Positions 31,004 to 40,468 of a stretch of DNA of 64,000 nucleotides are shown here, one piece after another (position 1 is the first letter of the stretch; every line of letters starts with the position of its first letter). The position numbers and the translations under genes were made by a program. The notes below the pieces were generated by a model. It was not told where the DNA came from and did not search any database. It was given only the letters and a program-made list of their open reading frames with translations. Origin of the DNA: Gracilaria domingensis (Eukaryota > Rhodophyta > Florideophyceae > Gracilariales > Gracilariaceae); contig VCMS01000022.1 of assembly GCA_022539475.1 (NCBI GenBank), positions 604,237 to 668,236 on the forward strand, read 5' to 3'.

Positions 31004-31174
31004 CGCGCCGCGCGCCGCGGCGCGCCCCCGACGGAGATGAAGAAGTCGCGCGCCGCTCGCTGCGGCGCGCCTGAAGAGGAGGATAATGAGGTTGCGCGTC
31101 GCGCGCCGCTGGCTGCGGCGCGCCCGCCGCTAAGCAGGCTTTGGAAGCTCGCGCGCCGCACGTTGCGGCGCGCC
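31004..31174. repeat. GC-rich hairpin array, copy 2 of 4
   Basis: Inner GC block of the 5' LTR; same four hairpin units as copy 1. Confidence 0.75.
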
Positions 31175-31378
31175 AGCTGCAGGGTAGGAAAAGGAACGTG
31201 CGCGCAGCACCTGACGCTGGAGGACAGTGAGTGGAGCGCTCTCTTCGCGGAGCTCAGAAAGTTGTGACGCGCTCTGTCGCGCGCGTCGCAACACATACGA
31301 CCAGGGGATACAAATCAATTTAATCGAGAAGCAGGAGTTCTGTGACAAAGAGGCAATCGAAGATACGAGAAAGGGATA

Positions 31379-31786
31379 TCAATCAGAGGACAACAAAGCT
31401 TTCACAGCGTCATGAACGAGGTGAAGCGCGCGTGCGCGGGAGGGAGAGCGTAGCACCATCATGGAAAGCGCCAACCCAACACCAATCCCGCGCACGAACA
31501 GTACTGGGAGCTCGTTAAGATTTTCTTTGAGCTCATTCATCGATATTCCACGCTTGAAGAGGAAGTCATATAGAGCCTCCTCGCAGGCGAAAAGTTGCGC
31601 TTCGGTACGTTTTTCGGTGGCAACGGCGTCTTCGTTCGCAAATGCGGCGTCCTCCTCGAGCTGAATGGTGTCCGCAGTAACTTCTTTTGCTTCGCTCTCG
31701 ATCAGGACGGTTGATTTGGCACGCGGAACATCGGAATGGTCGGTGTCGTCGTCGGTCATTGCGGCCAGAGTGTCTCTAACGGACAT
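31379..31786 (-). CDS. Antisense ORF in the 5' LTR, 135 aa
   Basis: ATG at 31786, open to 31379 on the strand opposite to gag-pol. Acidic N-terminal part (MTDDDTDHSDVPRAKS), a helical stretch (EAQLFACEEALYDFLFKRG) and a hydrophobic segment (VLFVRGIGVGLALSMMVL). Present and identical in the 3' LTR. It could be a real antisense gene as in some LTR elements, a captured host piece, or chance. No family recognised. Confidence 0.35.
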   Translation of the reverse strand: MSVRDTLAAMTDDDTDHSDVPRAKSTVLIESEAKEVTADTIQLEEDAAFANEDAVATEKRTEAQLFACEEALYDFLFKRGISMNELKENLNELPVLFVRGIGVGLALSMMVLRSPSRARALHLVHDAVKALLSSD

Positions 31787-32151
31787 GTTGAGACGGGTGG
31801 TGCGATTGCCTACTGGGATAGATGAGGATGACGACACCGCTATCTAAATAAGCAAATGGAGCGTGACAGGTCACTATGCCAGCAAAGCACCAACCAGCCC
31901 CAAATTGACAAAGTGTATCGACAGAAGCGAAAATCGTGGCGCTCCGTGGGACATGGATAAGACCTGAACATTCCAACAGAAGACATAAGCCGCCAAGTGA
32001 GGATTGGCGAGCCACCGACCACCGACCTACATAACGAAGAGCCGTGCGCTGACATCATTACATGTTATGGATGGTGAGCAGCACTAGGGTATTTAGGACT
32101 AGACGGTGAGCAAGTTACAACTTAGGGTATACGAACCACAAGAATTGTAGA

Positions 32152-32157
32152 TATAAA
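32152..32157 (+). promoter_or_regulatory. TATA box in the G1 5' LTR
   Basis: TATAAA about 710 bases before the Gag start and followed by a pyrimidine-rich leader; transcription would start near 32180, making the upstream 3.1 kb U3. The 3' LTR copy lies at 43034-43039. Confidence 0.55.
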
Positions 32158-32864
32158 CCCCCCGAGTTCGAGGCTTCGCAGCCAACCTAACTCGGGCAGA
32201 CCACTTCCCCCCTCCACGACTTCCCCCATCCTTGCCTCTCTCGCCTTTCTTCCTCCCCTTCCGTCGTCACCAACCTTCCTTCCTTTGGCAATCCCATCTT
32301 CCCTTAGCGCAGTCTGCGCCTCCCTGCCACCAACCTTTCCCCCTACATTTCCTTATTCCCGGCGGCTCGGTCTCCCGCCGTTCCCTAACCAGTCGCCTTG
32401 TGCTGCCCTCCATTGGGCTCGTTCGCACATTGCGACCATCACCCATCACTACGTCTCCGTTCTCCCAGACGGACGTTGGCAGTGTTACGCATTGCGCTGG
32501 TTTGCTTTCTTTCTGTCGCTACCTCGCCTGGTTTTTAGGTTCGTGGTGGCATCGACGACAGACTCTATCGCTTTAGTCCTACCACACTATTGTCCCGCTG
32601 ACCGCTCTTGTGTGTCTTGGTCTATTGGCCCTGCTTTCTGTTGTTGTGTTGGCATTCGGCATCGAACGCCGAAGCACACTCTCGTTTAATTACTCTCCCC
32701 GCTTCCTGCTACCGGAGAGTTTCCATCTATCTTGGGGTTATCTTGTCTGCTCGTGCAGGCATCTGAGCTACGTTAACTTGTCGCCCCTTTTGGGCTGGTA
32801 CTCTCGAGCATTTATTGTGTCGCTCTCCTTGGGTTTGTCACCACCCGCGCTGTTTCCCCCAAAA

Positions 32865-33935
32865 ATGGCGTCCACATGGTACTCTCGAGGAGGGCCTGGT
32901 TCTCCTGATTCTGGTGTGATTTCCTTCGATGGTTCTGCCGTCGACGTTAGGAAGTTTCTGTTTTACTTTGAGAATGTCGCTACCCCCAACGAAGAGGATA
33001 GTGTTCGAGCTATGAAGTTGCTCGGCTATCTTGAGGGTGAAGCGTTTGACTTCTACTATGACAACTATGCTGTTGATGGCTCTCTTTCGATTGAAGCAAA
33101 GGACTATCAGAAGGTGAAGTTCGCTTTGATCGAACGTTTCGGTGCAATCGAGGAACCGGCGGAGAGGATTCGTCGGGCAGTTTCGGCACGTTTAGATTAC
33201 GTCGATCTGCTAGGGTCCTTGAAGAAGATGGACTCTTTCTTCGATCAGGCAGGTTTTAACTCGAAAGCTAAGTTCGGGTTACTACGAAACGCTGTCATGG
33301 AGTTTGCAGATCTTGCGCAGTTTGTCATATTCCGTGGAGCAGATGACTATGAATCCTTGAAGGCCCTCGTTAAGGACTTTGTTGGCGGAAAGAAAGCTCT
33401 CGGGTCGTATGGTACCCTCAACGCTTTCCCACCGGCGAAGCATATTCTTCAACGTGCTAAGGAACCTGCTCGTCCAATTCCGCTGGAGTCGAAAGTGGAT
33501 CACTTGGCTGACCAGATGGCACAGTTGCACCTCCTAGTGAAGAAGACTCAGAGCGCTGCGACTGCCACCGGACGTCAGGATACGGAAAAAGTTTGTTCGT
33601 ATTGCAGCCAACCCGGTCACTTTGCGGCACGTTGTGAGCTTAATCCACATCGAGGCACACGATGTGGTAATTGTGGCAAGTTAGGTCACTCTACAGCTAC
33701 GTGCTGGAGAAAGAATAACACCGATGTTGTCCGAAAAGTTGCATTTGAAGATGTGAAGTCCGAACCGGAGAAAGAGAAGTTCCTGAGTGAGAAACGAGGT
33801 TCCCAGAACACGGGTGGGAACCAAGTTTCAGTTGTGATTGCTGACCCTTCAGATGATGAAGATCCCGTTACTACCGCAAAAAGAGACGCGGAAGGGGAGC
33901 CTCTGCCCAAGCAACCGCGAACTGGCCCTTTCTGA
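32865..33935 (+). CDS. gag: G1 Gag with two CCHC zinc knuckles
   Basis: About 356 aa from the ATG at 32865 (MASTWYSRGG), which lies in the last bases of the LTR; the frame is also open through the LTR upstream. The capsid-like region (VRKFLFYFENVATPNEEDSV ... YQKVKFALIERFGAIEEP) has the retrotransposon-Gag fold pattern. It is followed by a helical linker and two zinc knuckles, CSYCSQPGHFAARCE and CGNCGKLGHSTATC. Gag and Pol lie in the same frame, separated by Gag's own stop and a few codons, so read-through (known in some families) or re-initiation at the Pol ATG would fit. Confidence 0.88.
   Translation: MASTWYSRGGPGSPDSGVISFDGSAVDVRKFLFYFENVATPNEEDSVRAMKLLGYLEGEAFDFYYDNYAVDGSLSIEAKDYQKVKFALIERFGAIEEPAERIRRAVSARLDYVDLLGSLKKMDSFFDQAGFNSKAKFGLLRNAVMEFADLAQFVIFRGADDYESLKALVKDFVGGKKALGSYGTLNAFPPAKHILQRAKEPARPIPLESKVDHLADQMAQLHLLVKKTQSAATATGRQDTEKVCSYCSQPGHFAARCELNPHRGTRCGNCGKLGHSTATCWRKNNTDVVRKVAFEDVKSEPEKEKFLSEKRGSQNTGGNQVSVVIADPSDDEDPVTTAKRDAEGEPLPKQPRTGPF
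32877..32894 (+). other. Primer-binding site of G1
   Basis: TGGTACTCTCGAGGAGGG immediately follows the LTR end, as expected for a site complementary to a tRNA 3' end. It is read through by the Gag frame. The tRNA was not identified. Confidence 0.7.
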
Positions 33936-33950
33936 GGGATTTCTCCTGTA

Positions 33951-36900
33951 ATGTTTCCCGACTCCCATACTACCAGGACTGCCTCTCAGCAAGCCAAAAA
34001 CCCTCCCAAGAAGTCGACAAGGACCAGTAAGGGCACTGCGAAGAAGTCTAAAGGGAAGTCCTGGAGAGTGAAAATCCAAGAACACGTTGGGAAATATAAC
34101 ATTTACGAAGAGTTGGCGAGAGCCCCTTCTGGCATCACTTTCGGTCAAGTAGTCCGCGGTGATGCGGACGAGGCCAAGAAAGACATTCGGCGCATTCTTT
34201 CCGGAGGTTTTTCGTCAAGGCGTGTCAGTTACGCTCATACTCATTCACTCCCTCAGACTCTCAAAGTGGTGAATGTTAGTGTCTATGGCACTAGTTCCCA
34301 GGCGCTGCTGGACTCTGGTGCTATCCCTAATCTTATGTCTATTGCGTTATGCAACCGGTTATCGTTGGAGATGAAACCGTCGAGTAGGAGGATTGTCGTT
34401 GCCGACGGGACCAAATCCTTAGTTCGCGGAAGCCTGCACGATGTTCCCCTCGAGTTTGGATCTCTCCGTGTCCCGTTGGATTTCCTGGTCGTTGAGAAGC
34501 CTCCCTTCAATGTGATTGTTGGCTGTCCTGCTCTTGAGTCACTCCAAGCCTGCTTGGACCTCGGTACTCAGCAAGTTTCTATGCAATTTGACGGCGCATC
34601 TGTTGTTTTGCCTCTCGATTACCATCGCCCTGGTGTAGTGTTCGACGAAGAGGATGAACACACCGACAGTGAGGATTTCACTTCCGCTTCGGAGTCGTTC
34701 TTCTCTGGGAGTTCAGAGAGCGACGACGAAGGATACGCGATCACTTTCTCGAAAGACAAAGTTGACACGTCAGTATATGCTTTGAATACTGTGAATGAAG
34801 AACAAGACTCCTTACAACCACTCGAAGAAGAATCCGCGAACGAACTGGAGAATATTGGTGCTACGAGTCTCGGTCAGGAAAGCCCCTCCCCTGCTGATCC
34901 TCAGGATTTGGAGGAAGGCATTAGGCAATTGCGTGTGAATGATGTTGAACCAGAACCTGCGATTACTACTCCTCACGCCACTGGGGAAGCAAATAGAGAA
35001 TTTGAGAACGATGAAGAATCGGAGGAAAGCGCAGACGACAACGACTCCGAAGGTTCTCCATCGGATGGAGGACACGAACGCGATCTCGTTGTCCCAGTCA
35101 GGGATGACGTTGTTCTTCTACGAGCCGAAGATGTGAGACGACAGCCTGATTATCTTATCTTTCGAGTCTACCGTCGTTACCTTCAGCCACCGGATAGAGA
35201 ACAACTTCATCCACACACCTCTGAACTTCCGTACGGAGAAATGGGTGTCTTAGAGCTGGACAACAGTTCCGAACCAATAGTCCGTTTCGGAGTAGGCTGG
35301 CCTATACCTGCACCGGCTGATGAAGAACCCCTCGCGGTTCCATCGCAAAGCGAAGCCCACGAAGACCATGTGATGGTTATAAGTCTTGACAACACTAACG
35401 ATGAGGCCGATAACCAGCTGAGCGGTTTAGCTGAGCCGAATGACGATCAACGCCGATCGGTCTATCACACCCCGAATCCCTCGTCTTTTCAGAGTTCCAC
35501 GACAGACACTAGCCTTCAACCACCTGATCCTCCCCTTTCGTCATCTGAAAATAATGGAGAAGGTGAAGAGAGGAACTCTGGAAGGGATGACGAAGAAGAT
35601 GAAGATTGTGTAGAAGTGGAAGCAGAAGTTCATGAAGCAGAAGTAGAAGTAGAAGAGGAAGTGGTGAATGATGAAAATGAAGATAATCATGAAGAAGATG
35701 AAGATGGTTCCTCGCCAGAAGAAGTCGAGCTGTCCGGTACCCCTCTCTACCGCGACCCTGTCCTCACCATCCCGATTACGGACGAGGTCACTTTGCTACC
35801 ACCTGAAGAAGGGGAACTTATCAGCGACTTTCTTTTGGTTCGTGTCCAAATTCGGTACCCTGTACCCACTCCAGCGCACCCCCCACACCTCGGCGTGCAC
35901 AACATGCCTTTTGGTCGTACCGGGCTACTGGAGGAGGATGACGACGGCCGCTACGTGATTGCTTTCGAGGAAGAGCTCCCTCAAGAAGAGCTGTCGACGC
36001 AGGTCCCCCCACCACCTGTTAGAGAGTTGGAAGATCAACCCGACCCCTCGCAAACAGAGCCGCGTACAACTGGCTCTGGTGAAGGACACTCTAGCTCACG
36101 TGATAGTGAGCCGACGGTTGCGTGTCCCGCCCCTGAGATCAAATACTCCTTGTTAGATCCGGTCGCGATTGATGGCAAGGGTCGTATACTGGATCGAAGA
36201 GATTACCCTCCTGACACGAATCACAAAGAAGTCATCATCGAAAGGCTTTCACACTTGCCTAGCGGAGAGCAACAGGAACTACTTCTTGTTTTACTTGACC
36301 TTGGTGTGGTCGCCTGGTCTTTATACGATCTTAGACAGGCAGATGTACCAGTCATGCATGAGTTCTCACTGACGACCCAGACTCCGATACACTCAAGAGT
36401 TCGTAGGCTTCCGCCACGACATGACGAAGTCGTCAAGAAGGAACTCGGTAAAATGCTTGACGCTGGCATAATCAAACCTTGTACATCGCCATGGTCCTTT
36501 CCGATCGTCATTGCGACCAAAAAGGATGGCAAGCCAAGGTTCTGTGTGGACTACCGAGCTCTGAACCAAGTTATGAAAGCGGACAGATGGCCCTTACCTC
36601 ATATTGAACAAATCTTTGATGACTTGGGCGGCTGTTCGTTCTTCACTACGCTTGACCTCTTCTCCGGATACTGGCAGATCAGAATGTCACCTCGGTGTAA
36701 GGAGATGACCACCTTCGTTTGCCGTCAAGGAACCTATCAGTTTGAGGTCATGCCCTTCGGCTTGATGAACGCCCCCTCAACATTCCAAAGAATGATGGAC
36801 TCTATCCTCAACAAGTATCCGTTTGTAAGGGTCTATCTGGACGACGTGGTTATCTATTCAAAAACCTTAGAGGATCACGTCGAGCACATCAAGTTGGTAC

Positions 36901-39900
36901 TAAGGACAATTGCCTCCCATGGGTTGAAGCTGAAGATCTCTAAGTGCGACTTTGCCCATCCCAAGATTGAACTGCTCGGACATGTTGTCGACCAGAGCGG
37001 AGTTGCAGTGGACGCGAAGAAAATAGAGGCCATCAAGGCGGCTCCGATCCCTAAGACAACCACTGAACTGAGGAGCATTCTTGGGCTTGCTGGCTACTAC
37101 CGCCTGTTTATCAAGCACTTTGCCAAAACTTCGGCAGTTCTCCATGCAGCAACGTCCGGAAATCGGAAACTAGTGTTCAACAATGAAATGGTTGAAGCCT
37201 TCAAAAACCTGAAGGAGAAGCTAACCAGTCCTCCAGTGTTGGCCTTTCCCGACTTCGACAATCCGTTTCGGGTCGAAACCGATGCTTCTTCATTTGCGTT
37301 GGGCGCCGTTCTCGCTCAGAAGAAATCTGATGGCATGTTTCACCCAATTCAGTATGCCAGCCGGACTATGACTGCAGCTGAAAGGAACTACGCGGTCTGT
37401 GAGCAGGAGGCGCTTGCTGTCATCTTCGCGTTCAAGAAATTTCGACTATATCTGCTTGGATCAAAGCCATTTCAATTGATTACAGATCATCAGGCGCTGA
37501 AGTATGCGTTTCAGAAGAAGGATGTACATGGGCGATTGGCCAGGTGGCTCGATTTCCTAGCTGAATACGAGTTCGAGGTTGTATACCGCTCAGGGGATAA
37601 GAATTGCGCTGCTGATTATCTTTCTCGCTACTCCACGATAAGGGGACATCATGCTCCAGAAGTGGCGACTACTGTTTCTTCCCCTACATGTGAAGCTTTC
37701 TCAGGTCTCGAACCTTATTATGCAAATATTGGTCGATATCTGAGCGACCTTCCGGTCGATGAGCCCAACTCGAGCCTCACCGGGGCGATCAAAAGGAATT
37801 CTAAGAAGTTTATGGTATGGAATGGGCAGTTGTATCGTAGAATGGGGTCCGGGTTACGACTCCTTCCTAACGTCAATGAAAGGCATAAACTCTTGAAAAC
37901 ATTTCATGACGATGTGGGACACTGGGATGTCACGGCGACCAGAAGGCACGTCATTGATCGATTCTGGTGGCCCAATATTCACTCTGATGTCACAACCTAC
38001 GTCAAGAGTTGTGATGGCTGCCAGTTCATGGGATCTTTTCTTGCTCACCGAGCGGGGCAACGAGCCTCACTGACGGATATCTTCCACACGTTTTCAATTG
38101 ATTTCGCTGGACCCCTCAGGGTGACGAGGAACGGAAACCGATTCTTGCTCATTGGGGTCGAGCACCTCACGGGATGGCCGATCGCAGTGGCAATTCGAAC
38201 ATCTACTGCAGTCGACGTAGTCAACTTTATTAGAAGGGAGATCGTCACACCCTTCGGCTACCCGCGCACGATTGTCTCCGATAACGCTACCTCCTTTCTC
38301 GCGTCAAGTGTCCAAGATTATCTAATGCGTCATGATATCACCCTCAAACCGGTGCTCGCATATGCACCTATGTCTAATGGACGCGCAGAAAGAATGGTAG
38401 GGACGATCAAGAGGGCGATCGCGAAAACGATTCATGATCAGAACTCTGATTGGGATGAAGTACTCCCGGAGGTTCTCTATGGTTATCGCACTCGACAAAT
38501 GGCCGAAGGATATTCTCCATTTCAGCGCATGTATGGAAGACGGCCCCGAATGCATCCATCAGATCCTGCTTCCCTGATAGCCACGCCGTCACTTGATCAT
38601 CGTGAGGTGGAACTACAAGCCTCCACTCTTGGGAGGGCCACAAGGGTATTGCAGCAGCCTCACCGTCAAGACGATGAGCGTCGTAGACATCGGTTCGCTG
38701 TTGGAGACCAGGTACTGGTAATGCGTGGTGAAGCCCTTAATCCTTCGGTGAAATGGCCATCATTCAAATCGAGGTTCTATGGACCATGCCACGTCGTTCG
38801 AGCTAATCATCCTCGGTACATATTGGTTTCTCCACACCGATGTATGTCGAGAAGGGGCATTCATGCGAGACGCTTAAGACCTTACCGTCCTAGACCAAGG
38901 CATATGATCCCGAGAACAGTACGATATGAAAGAAATAATCAGCCCGAAGCGGCATGCCCGGTCGTGGTACAAGGAGGACCAAATCCAACCAGACCCCCTG
39001 CTGACTATCTGAGGATAATTGTGGCTGGATGGAGACTTTCCGAATGGCTTTCCCCTGTCAGCACGAGTACGAACGATCTACAGAAGGTGGCATGGAACCT
39101 ATTACATGTTTACCTTGGGACTTTCAAACGACATGGACCCTACATAACCGAGGGTCTTCTTACTAAGCTGGTCTCATTGACAGGAAGGGTGAACCCTTTC
39201 ATTATACCGCTTGTGGGTCAGCGGTTTGTCTTTTACTACTATCACTTTGCGGTGGCTCGCTATGGACATCTTCCCCCGCAGAGAACTTACGGTGTGGAGG
39301 TGTCAAGCGTCCTGCAGCGGATTGAAGCTGGAGAGGCTTTCGAGATCGATCTGGCATATGACCAAGATCGCGGTGACGTACCTACTCCGCTCCAGATTGA
39401 AGAAACCACCCCAGTAACGCCGGCTCTTCCTGCAATGCCGATAATTGTTGACTACGAAGTCTACAACCAGGACGTGAACTACTTGGAGATGGAAATCGGT
39501 GGGCGTACACTTGAGAACTGGCTCTCCCCACTAGAATGTGAGGACTGGGAGAAGCATTGTATTGTTTGGAATTGCTTTCATCTCTGCTTGAGTATTCATC
39601 TCGTATACGGTCAGTATTTTACACAGTATGCCCATGTGATGCTTGGCAGATTGGCTAGAAGGCTCCATCCGCAGATGAACCGACTAGGCGCTGATGCAAC
39701 GATCTTCTTTATATATCACTATGTCATTGGAAAGTATGGACATCTACCAGCTGCTGCGACGCACGAAGAGCAGGTGGAAGACTACATTCGTCGTATTGAA
39801 AATCATGAAGAGTTCCTCATTGACTTTGAACCAGATCCTGAGTATCCAGAACCTCCACACCCTTTCAGGTATACTACCGAAGAGATTTCGCGGGACGGAC

Positions 39901-39914
39901 CCTTGGAACATTGA
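33951..39914 (+). CDS. pol: G1 Pol polyprotein, 1,987 aa, with two extra duplicated domains
   Basis: Order: aspartic protease (LLDSGAIPNLM, about residue 120); long acidic region (about 230-700) holding two tandem copies of a domain of about 72 residues (near 377-450 and 601-672); reverse transcriptase (KKDGKPRFCVDYRALNQ, LDLFSGYWQIRM, VYLDDVVIYSK); RNase H (FRVETDASSFALGAVLAQ, EAYAVIF-type region); integrase with HHCC zinc finger (HDDVGHW ... CDGCQ) and D,D,E core (SIDFAGPL, VSDNATSF, NGRAERM); a GPY/F-like module; and a C-terminal region of two YGHLP domains (about 1690-1960). The polypeptide is open throughout. The integrase, RT and protease place it in Ty3/gypsy. The acidic insert and C-terminal region are not parts of the standard architecture I know. 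Confidence 0.92.
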   Translation: MFPDSHTTRTASQQAKNPPKKSTRTSKGTAKKSKGKSWRVKIQEHVGKYNIYEELARAPSGITFGQVVRGDADEAKKDIRRILSGGFSSRRVSYAHTHSLPQTLKVVNVSVYGTSSQALLDSGAIPNLMSIALCNRLSLEMKPSSRRIVVADGTKSLVRGSLHDVPLEFGSLRVPLDFLVVEKPPFNVIVGCPALESLQACLDLGTQQVSMQFDGASVVLPLDYHRPGVVFDEEDEHTDSEDFTSASESFFSGSSESDDEGYAITFSKDKVDTSVYALNTVNEEQDSLQPLEEESANELENIGATSLGQESPSPADPQDLEEGIRQLRVNDVEPEPAITTPHATGEANREFENDEESEESADDNDSEGSPSDGGHERDLVVPVRDDVVLLRAEDVRRQPDYLIFRVYRRYLQPPDREQLHPHTSELPYGEMGVLELDNSSEPIVRFGVGWPIPAPADEEPLAVPSQSEAHEDHVMVISLDNTNDEADNQLSGLAEPNDDQRRSVYHTPNPSSFQSSTTDTSLQPPDPPLSSSENNGEGEERNSGRDDEEDEDCVEVEAEVHEAEVEVEEEVVNDENEDNHEEDEDGSSPEEVELSGTPLYRDPVLTIPITDEVTLLPPEEGELISDFLLVRVQIRYPVPTPAHPPHLGVHNMPFGRTGLLEEDDDGRYVIAFEEELPQEELSTQVPPPPVRELEDQPDPSQTEPRTTGSGEGHSSSRDSEPTVACPAPEIKYSLLDPVAIDGKGRILDRRDYPPDTNHKEVIIERLSHLPSGEQQELLLVLLDLGVVAWSLYDLRQADVPVMHEFSLTTQTPIHSRVRRLPPRHDEVVKKELGKMLDAGIIKPCTSPWSFPIVIATKKDGKPRFCVDYRALNQVMKADRWPLPHIEQIFDDLGGCSFFTTLDLFSGYWQIRMSPRCKEMTTFVCRQGTYQFEVMPFGLMNAPSTFQRMMDSILNKYPFVRVYLDDVVIYSKTLEDHVEHIKLVLRTIASHGLKLKISKCDFAHPKIELLGHVVDQSGVAVDAKKIEAIKAAPIPKTTTELRSILGLAGYYRLFIKHFAKTSAVLHAATSGNRKLVFNNEMVEAFKNLKEKLTSPPVLAFPDFDNPFRVETDASSFALGAVLAQKKSDGMFHPIQYASRTMTAAERNYAVCEQEALAVIFAFKKFRLYLLGSKPFQLITDHQALKYAFQKKDVHGRLARWLDFLAEYEFEVVYRSGDKNCAADYLSRYSTIRGHHAPEVATTVSSPTCEAFSGLEPYYANIGRYLSDLPVDEPNSSLTGAIKRNSKKFMVWNGQLYRRMGSGLRLLPNVNERHKLLKTFHDDVGHWDVTATRRHVIDRFWWPNIHSDVTTYVKSCDGCQFMGSFLAHRAGQRASLTDIFHTFSIDFAGPLRVTRNGNRFLLIGVEHLTGWPIAVAIRTSTAVDVVNFIRREIVTPFGYPRTIVSDNATSFLASSVQDYLMRHDITLKPVLAYAPMSNGRAERMVGTIKRAIAKTIHDQNSDWDEVLPEVLYGYRTRQMAEGYSPFQRMYGRRPRMHPSDPASLIATPSLDHREVELQASTLGRATRVLQQPHRQDDERRRHRFAVGDQVLVMRGEALNPSVKWPSFKSRFYGPCHVVRANHPRYILVSPHRCMSRRGIHARRLRPYRPRPRHMIPRTVRYERNNQPEAACPVVVQGGPNPTRPPADYLRIIVAGWRLSEWLSPVSTSTNDLQKVAWNLLHVYLGTFKRHGPYITEGLLTKLVSLTGRVNPFIIPLVGQRFVFYYYHFAVARYGHLPPQRTYGVEVSSVLQRIEAGEAFEIDLAYDQDRGDVPTPLQIEETTPVTPALPAMPIIVDYEVYNQDVNYLEMEIGGRTLENWLSPLECEDWEKHCIVWNCFHLCLSIHLVYGQYFTQYAHVMLGRLARRLHPQMNRLGADATIFFIYHYVIGKYGHLPAAATHEEQVEDYIRRIENHEEFLIDFEPDPEYPEPPHPFRYTTEEISRDGPLEH

Positions 39915-39954
39915 TCAAAACCGTAAGTTCATGGTCGCCCAGGCGTAGCGACCG

Positions 39955-39969
39955 CTGAGTTGGGGAGTG
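39955..39969 (+). other. Polypurine tract region of G1
   Basis: GAGTTGGGGAG just before the 3' LTR start. The same stretch occurs inside each LTR (before 30836 and before about 41718), a consequence of the duplication. Confidence 0.55.
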
Positions 39970-40136
39970 TGTGGAGGCGGCGCAGGGGAGTGTCCCGCCA
40001 CCCCAGGGACACTCCCGAACAATTTTTTTCTATATCTCCGACACCTTCCACCCCTGGACTGCGCCGTCACTCCCGCCGTCTGCGCCCACCGCTGCGAGCC
40101 GTGCGCTGCGACGCGGCGGCAAGGATGATGAGGTTT

Positions 40137-40307
40137 CGCGCCGCGCGCCGCGGCGCGCCCCCGACGGAGATGAAGAAGTCGCGCGCCGCTCGCTGCGGCG
40201 CGCCTGAAGAGGAGGATAATGAGGTTGCGCGTCGCGCGCCGCTGGCTGCGGCGCGCCCACCGCTAAGCAGGCTTTGGAAGCTCGCGCGCCGCACGTTGCG
40301 GCGCGCC
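40137..40307. repeat. GC-rich hairpin array, copy 3 of 4
   Basis: Outer GC block of the 3' LTR. Confidence 0.75.
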
Positions 40308-40468
40308 AGCTGCAGGGTAGGAAAAGGAACGTGCGCGCAGCACCTGACGCTGGAGGACAGTGAGTGGAGCGCTCTCTTCGGGGAGCTCAGAAAGTTGTGA
40401 CGCGCTCTGTCGCGCGCGTCGCAACACATACGACCAGGGGATACAAATCAATTTAATCGGTACTGGTA

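Larger units (their letters stand above)
29087..32876 (+). repeat. 5' LTR of G1 (3,790 bp, composite)
   Basis: Order: GC-rich block a (29087-29576), a 1,259-bp copy of the 3' end of pol plus the polypurine tract (29577-30835), GC-rich block b (30836-31326), then unique LTR sequence to TCCACA at 32876. The start codon used by Gag lies inside the last 12 bases. Confidence 0.9.

Noticed and set aside
32610-32864. Upstream extension of the Gag frame through the LTR
   Set aside because: Hydrophobic, low protein likeness; the ATG at 32865 next to the LTR end gives a normal Gag start.
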